NCBI GenBank assembly: GCA_900556615.1
Contig: USPP01000062.1
Coordinates: 1 to 7,646 of the forward strand
Reading direction: 5' to 3'
Length of the DNA: 7,646 bases
DNA from: an uncultured Eubacteriales bacterium
GTDB lineage: Bacteria > Bacillota > Clostridia > Oscillospirales > CAG-272
Below, one piece after another: positions 4,563 to 7,646 of the stretch. How positions within the stretch are numbered: the stretch's first letter is position 1; each line of letters starts with the position of its first letter. The notes under the pieces were generated by a model. That model had not been told where the DNA came from. It was given only the letters and a program-made list of their open reading frames with translations, and did no database searches. Both the position numbers and the translations under genes were made by a program.

Positions 4563-6220
4563 GTCTCAACTTTGAATAAAATCCGACGTTTAAGCTTCAT
4601 AACTATCTCACGTTCCATAAGATAATCCTGATGAAAAGGCGCAAATTTTACGCCATAAGCATCAAATCCGCCCTTTCCGTCTGGCACGAGTTCCGAAAGC
4701 TTTACAACGCCGTCAAAGTCCGATTCGGTTCCGAGAACAAGCGTGCCATATTCGATCGTACATCTCTCCTCGTTCTCATGCCAGAAACGGCGACAGGGCT
4801 CCGCATGAAGGATAAGATCAAAGCTCATTTCAAACAGTGTTCCCTCCGAAAGCGCCGCTTCGATGACGGCAAAGCAGCCATCTTTTTCCGATTCAGCCTT
4901 TTCACCGTTAATTCGGAATTCCGGCAGAACTGCCCATTCGGGAAGATAAAAGCGAAGCTTTTTCTTTTTTCCGTTTCCCGAAAGTACTCTGAAGCTTACT
5001 TCTCCCCTCTCGGGATATTCCGTTCTTACCTGAACCTGCGTCCCGTCATTTAATTCAGCGGTAAAATCGAAGAAAAACGGCAATGTCAAAGAGTTGTCAT
5101 CCTCATAAAGCGCATGCCTTGCAGGATAACCCAGCCCTTCCGCGCCCCTCATAGTACAACACCAATACGCCTCATAAAAATTCTCAAAAACGCCGAGAAT
5201 ACCGTCGCGCCCCGTAGTCTCACAGCCGAAGCCGCCGTTTTCCCGCTGCGCTCTCATCAGAGCATTCCACCAAATTTTGTGAGAATAATCAAGATATTTC
5301 CGCTTTCCTGTTTCTTCCCAAAGCTGGCAGGCAAGCATATAGGAATCCACTATACCACACGGCTCTGTATGACCGGCACCGAGAAAATTATTGATATTGG
5401 CATAATGAACTGTCATTCCGTATGAAATATAGTTTTCAAAATATTTTTCCACCGTTTCGAGCAGAGACACGTCATGCGATATCCGGTATATTCTCATAAC
5501 ACCTCTCATGCAGGTAAGCGTCGCATGCGTCTGAAGCCCTGCCCTTACATAGTCCATATGGCGAAATTCATTGAGCAAAGCGTCAATCAGGGCTCCAATT
5601 TCGCTATGTAAAGGCTCCTCGTCTATCATCGACCATGCCTGACCAAGAGCGTCAAAAGACATAAAAATGCAGCCGGTATCCGAAGAGAGACGCCATTCGC
5701 GAAAGCTCCCTGCTGTATGTCCGATCACCGCCTTGTCGGAAGCAGCTTGACGGTCTGAAGCGCTTTTCGGATAATGAATCAGATGGTCTTTTATCGGAAG
5801 ATAAAGCTTCTTAAGCATAACCTTAACCGTATCGAGATACTTTTTCTCTCCGGTAATCCGATAATATTCCATAAACGCCCGCATCATCCAATTTTGCGCT
5901 GAGTGCATCTGCTCGTTTATATCATTTAAATCAAGCTTATCATTCGGTTCGCTTCTGTACCCTTCGTCATTCATAAGCTGATATATCCACTCAATAAGCT
6001 TATCAAGATATGCCGCCTTGGTATGAAGCGTTTCTTCTCCGAGAACAAGAGCGAGCATTGTTCTGCCCTCCCAATCCCCCGGCCAGCCTACACAGCAGCA
6101 GGGAGCAAGCCCGGCTACTCCCGGTCTGTATATGCGGTCATGAAGTCTTGCAAAATTTTTCAGAGCCCGACACCGAAGCTCACCCTCAAGCGTTACCTTG
6201 CCAATATCAATACTTTCCAT
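4559..6220 (-). CDS. Divergent GH127-like (DUF1680) beta-L-arabinofuranosidase-type glycosidase
   Basis: A 553-residue protein without signal peptide, hence probably cytoplasmic. It has the GH127/DUF1680 layout: a helical (alpha/alpha) barrel at ~1-370 and a C-terminal beta-rich part at ~375-540. In characterised GH127 enzymes a Glu-x-Cys pair and a Cys-Cys pair bind zinc, and the first Cys of the pair is the nucleophile. Here these appear as HTEPCGIVD (E286, C288) and AYWCCTMRG (C354, C355), with TGKRKYLDYSHKIWWNAL between them. The Glu that acts as acid/base a few residues before the E-x-C motif in HypBA1-type enzymes has no obvious equivalent (GMTVHYANINNFLGAG), so the substrate or mechanism may differ. 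An unusual CCC at 41-43 is also present. ATG 6220 is preceded by AGGA (6234-6231), 10-nt spacing. The AraC regulator upstream on the same strand likely controls it. Its stop codon lies in the end of repeat copy 4, so the C-terminus may have been altered by that insertion. Confidence 0.8.
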   Translation of the reverse strand: MESIDIGKVTLEGELRCRALKNFARLHDRIYRPGVAGLAPCCCVGWPGDWEGRTMLALVLGEETLHTKAAYLDKLIEWIYQLMNDEGYRSEPNDKLDLNDINEQMHSAQNWMMRAFMEYYRITGEKKYLDTVKVMLKKLYLPIKDHLIHYPKSASDRQAASDKAVIGHTAGSFREWRLSSDTGCIFMSFDALGQAWSMIDEEPLHSEIGALIDALLNEFRHMDYVRAGLQTHATLTCMRGVMRIYRISHDVSLLETVEKYFENYISYGMTVHYANINNFLGAGHTEPCGIVDSYMLACQLWEETGKRKYLDYSHKIWWNALMRAQRENGGFGCETTGRDGILGVFENFYEAYWCCTMRGAEGLGYPARHALYEDDNSLTLPFFFDFTAELNDGTQVQVRTEYPERGEVSFRVLSGNGKKKKLRFYLPEWAVLPEFRINGEKAESEKDGCFAVIEAALSEGTLFEMSFDLILHAEPCRRFWHENEERCTIEYGTLVLGTESDFDGVVKLSELVPDGKGGFDAYGVKFAPFHQDYLMEREIVMKLKRRILFKVET

Positions 6221-6271
6221 ACCGTAATCGTCCTTTTTCCGTAAATAGCGGCTTTTTCAAAGCCTGAAACA

Positions 6272-6300
6272 ATTATATCATGACAGCGCAAGAAACTAAA
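6272..6300 (-). promoter_or_regulatory. Promoter of the GH127-like gene, weak -35
   Basis: A perfect TATAAT (6277-6272) lies 17 nt from a poor -35, TTTAGT (6300-6295). Transcription would start near 6265, giving a leader of about 45 nt that opens with a GGCTTT/AAAGCC mini-hairpin (6250-6264). A good -10 with a poor -35 is typical of activator-dependent promoters. Confidence 0.55.
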
Positions 6301-6322
6301 ATACAAAATTCAAACAATATCA

Positions 6323-6349
6323 TGCAATTATCACACAACGCCTGCAATT
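6323..6349 (-). promoter_or_regulatory. Candidate AraC-type operator: direct repeat TGCAATT
   Basis: TGCAATT occurs at 6323-6329 and again at 6343-6349, a 20-bp period, about two helical turns. This lies roughly 58-84 bp upstream of the predicted start of the GH127-like transcript. AraC-family activators commonly bind tandem half-sites about 21 bp apart in such positions. Binding is inferred only. Confidence 0.35.
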
Positions 6350-6384
6350 GAAAAAGCCGGAAGCAGAAACATAAGATACATTCC

Positions 6385-6397
6385 TTCTTTATAGAAA
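6385..6397. promoter_or_regulatory. 13-mer shared with the araC upstream region
   Basis: TTCTTTATAGAAA here is identical, as reverse complement, to 7536-7548 upstream of the AraC gene. Each copy is nearly palindromic. It might be a second regulator site or a chance AT-rich match. Confidence 0.3.
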
Positions 6398-6441
6398 ATA
6401 CCAAAGAATATGCCGAAAAAAGCAACGTCTTTCTTCGTATA

Positions 6442-6520
6442 TTAAGGCAATACCGCCGGGTTCTGACTGCGTAGGTACATGATCAAGACGCAAGCCGTAA
6501 GCCCCTCGGTATTGCCTTAA
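6442..6520. repeat. TTAA-bounded miniature element, copy 5 (79 bp)
   Basis: It starts TTAAGGCAATACCGCCGGG and ends CCCCTCGGTATTGCCTTAA, an inverted repeat of about 14 bp at the tips that continues with mismatches. The right arm read in reverse contains GGGGCTTACGGCTTGCG, matching the left arm of copies 2 and 4. It lies between the AraC gene and the GH127-like promoter, 100 bp after the araC stop. It could form a stem in araC read-through RNA but has no T-run. Confidence 0.78.
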
Positions 6521-6620
6521 CCGCCGAAGTAAGCCTCAAATTGATTCTTTCTTACACAGAAAACACCGATAAGAATGGCATGGTTTTGTCCCAATAGCTT
6601 CTGTACGAAGACAAAAAAGT
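6521..6620. other. araC 3' flank, no gene
   Basis: On the minus strand the araC stop is followed by AGACTTTTTTGTCT, a four-base stem flanking a T-run, and then a weak TTCTTA/TAAGAA inverted repeat (6547-6573). No convincing terminator is visible before repeat copy 5. Confidence 0.35.
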
Positions 6621-7433
6621 CTATTCTCCTCCCTTTATCGCGTGTATTTCACTTCTGTAATCACTCTCCGAAATGGATACCGAATGGTTTCGCCATCTTT
6701 CGGGGGACTCCCCCGTTTCACACACAAAAGCCTTATAAAAAGTCGACATATCGTGGTAACCGCAGATTTCGGCAATTTCCTGACAGGGCTTGTCGGTGGA
6801 ACTGAGAAGCTGCTTTGCCTTTTCTATTCTTAAATGAATGATATGACGGTAGGGTGTAACATGATATTTTTTTCTGAAAACACGTATAATATAGTTTCTG
6901 GAATAAAAATACTTTTCACTTAACTTTTCAAGCGTGATGTCTGACGCATAGCCGTCAATTATATCCTGCATAATCGACTTGGCAAGATATTCGCCTCCCG
7001 ACATACTTTCTATCGAATAAAGCTCACTCAAAATGTTGCAGAAAAGAGCTTCCTGCTCTATTACGGAAACTGTCTGACCGTCAAGAAGCTTATCTCGTAT
7101 TTCAAGCAAGCGGTTAAAATGCTTCACTGAATTTTTATAGTCGAATTTACCCGAAATCGGTATATTCTGACCGGGCAAGGTATAGATTCCTCTGAAATAT
7201 ATCAAAAAATATTCCGGAAAGTCCTCGCGCAGTATCACGGTATCCCCGGCACGAAGTATCATATATCTTCCCGCCACAAGTTTCTGCGTACCGAAAAAAA
7301 GTTGTTCGCGGACAAGAAATATAATCATATCGTTTTCAGCGTCAGAAACTATACAATGTGCCTCCCCTCCGTCCTGACAATACCGGCAGGAAACAAATTC
7401 CGGCGTTTTTTCCAGGTTGAGCGTATCAGACAT
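6621..7433 (-). CDS. AraC/XylS-family transcriptional regulator
   Basis: A 270-residue protein of standard AraC length. Residues ~25-85 form a cupin-like N-terminal sensing domain (LVAGRYMILRAGDTVIL, then YFLIYFRG). The C-terminal DNA-binding domain spans ~160-250 with two helix-turn-helix units: ITLEKLSEKYFYSRNYIIRVF (166-186) and PCQEIAEICGYHDMSTFYKAF (216-236), followed by the hallmark GESPERWRN (241-249). Most AraC proteins with this layout are activators responding to sugars. The next gene on the same strand encodes a GH127-like glycosidase with an activator-type promoter, so it is the probable target, with an arabinose-containing oligosaccharide as possible inducer; this is inference from neighbourhood. 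Cysteines C16, C19 and C27 cluster at the N-terminus, which is unusual. ATG 7433 has an excellent GGGAGG (7445-7440) with a 6-nt spacer. The stop is TAG at 6623-6621. Confidence 0.93.
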   Translation of the reverse strand: MSDTLNLEKTPEFVSCRYCQDGGEAHCIVSDAENDMIIFLVREQLFFGTQKLVAGRYMILRAGDTVILREDFPEYFLIYFRGIYTLPGQNIPISGKFDYKNSVKHFNRLLEIRDKLLDGQTVSVIEQEALFCNILSELYSIESMSGGEYLAKSIMQDIIDGYASDITLEKLSEKYFYSRNYIIRVFRKKYHVTPYRHIIHLRIEKAKQLLSSTDKPCQEIAEICGYHDMSTFYKAFVCETGESPERWRNHSVSISESDYRSEIHAIKGGE

Positions 7434-7501
7434 AAATTTCCTCCCAAATACTTTTTAAATTAATATGGAGAATAATTTGCAGATAAATAATAATTTATTT
7501 T

Positions 7502-7553
7502 ACTCTTGAAAGAGTGGGAACGGTTTCCGCATTTCTTTCTATAAAGAAAGAAA
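7502..7553. promoter_or_regulatory. araC upstream inverted repeats
   Basis: Two perfect inverted repeats lie upstream of araC: ACTCTT-GA-AAGAGT (7502-7515), and TTTCTTTCT (7532-7540) with AGAAAGAAA (7545-7553) around ATAA. Between them GGGAACGGTTTCC (7516-7528) has a LacI/CcpA-like CG-centred look but misses several cre positions. The second repeat contains the 13-mer shared with 6385-6397, so it may be an operator for autoregulation. Confidence 0.35.
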
Positions 7554-7619
7554 CGCTCGCAAAGAAAGTTACAAGGTGGAGAACCTGAGCGTTTTTCAGC
7601 AAAAGCAGAAAAACTGCTC
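7551..7619. other. Mutually exclusive hairpins upstream of araC
   Basis: AAACGCTC (7551-7558) can pair with GAGCGTTT (7587-7594), enclosing a small AGGT/ACCT stem (7574-7586). The same GAGCGTTTTTC (7587-7597) can instead pair with GAAAAAC-T-GCTC (7608-7619, one bulged base). On the plus strand the first stem is followed by T's like a terminator; on the minus strand the structure would lie in an araC leader if transcription starts beyond the window. No gene is seen in 7434-7646. Confidence 0.45.
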
Positions 7620-7646
7620 AATGTTTCTCCCCCTTTGAACCCCCAC

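Noticed and set aside
1567..6520. CRISPR array made of the repeated elements
   Set aside because: The copies differ in length and orientation, are spaced by whole genes and have inverted-repeat ends; there are no regular spacers.
7515..7528. CcpA cre site
   Set aside because: TGGGAACGGTTTCC misses at least three conserved cre positions; too weak to call.

Overview
The window looks like chromosomal DNA of a Gram-positive, moderately low-GC anaerobe of the Clostridia, most likely a gut Oscillospirales/Ruminococcaceae-type bacterium. This rests on G-rich Shine-Dalgarno sites (GGAGGT, GGGAGG), sigma-A-like promoters, a HrcA/CIRCE heat-shock operator, a G5-M23 peptidase and a GH127-like arabinosidase beside an AraC-type regulator. 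The taxonomy is inference; no rRNA or marker gene is present.

Layout from left to right. (1) Positions 1-1089, minus strand: 5' part of a membrane-anchored G5/M23 peptidase gene that runs off the left edge, with a clear promoter at 1135-1163. (2) 1164-1566: no supportable gene. (3) 1567-1742: a TTAA-bounded miniature element just behind an hsp20 gene (1752-2183, minus). (4) 2342-2384: a perfect CIRCE operator upstream of hsp20. (5) 2536-2563: a plus-strand promoter whose leader contains a second miniature element (2577-2757), followed by an unrecognised 8-TM membrane protein (2807-3712). (6) 3713-4558: an 846-bp gap between convergent genes, packed with inverted repeats. It holds two tandem hairpins, a terminator, a strong promoter followed by a possible small RNA, and three or four TTAA-bounded palindromes. 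(7) 4559-6220, minus: divergent GH127-like (DUF1680) glycosidase. (8) 6221-6620: its likely activator-dependent promoter, candidate operator repeats and another miniature element. (9) 6621-7433, minus: AraC-family regulator, likely controlling the GH127-like gene downstream of it. (10) 7434-7646: araC upstream region with nested, mutually exclusive hairpins.

The most unusual signal is not a gene. It is a family of non-coding, TTAA-bounded elements with termini like TTAAGGCAATACCG...CGGTATTGCCTTAA, present as at least five copies in about 5 kb. They come in several architectures: a 44-bp bare hairpin, a 79-bp hairpin, two ~180-bp full elements in opposite orientation and a 172-bp complete palindrome. 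Three of them touch or nearly touch gene ends: one supplies the stop codon of the GH127-like gene, one sits 9 bp behind hsp20, and one lies in the leader of the membrane-protein gene. No transposase is visible, so they look like non-autonomous MITE-like elements.

Functionally the window combines housekeeping or envelope genes (M23 peptidase, Hsp20) with a small carbohydrate module (AraC regulator plus cytoplasmic GH127-like enzyme).
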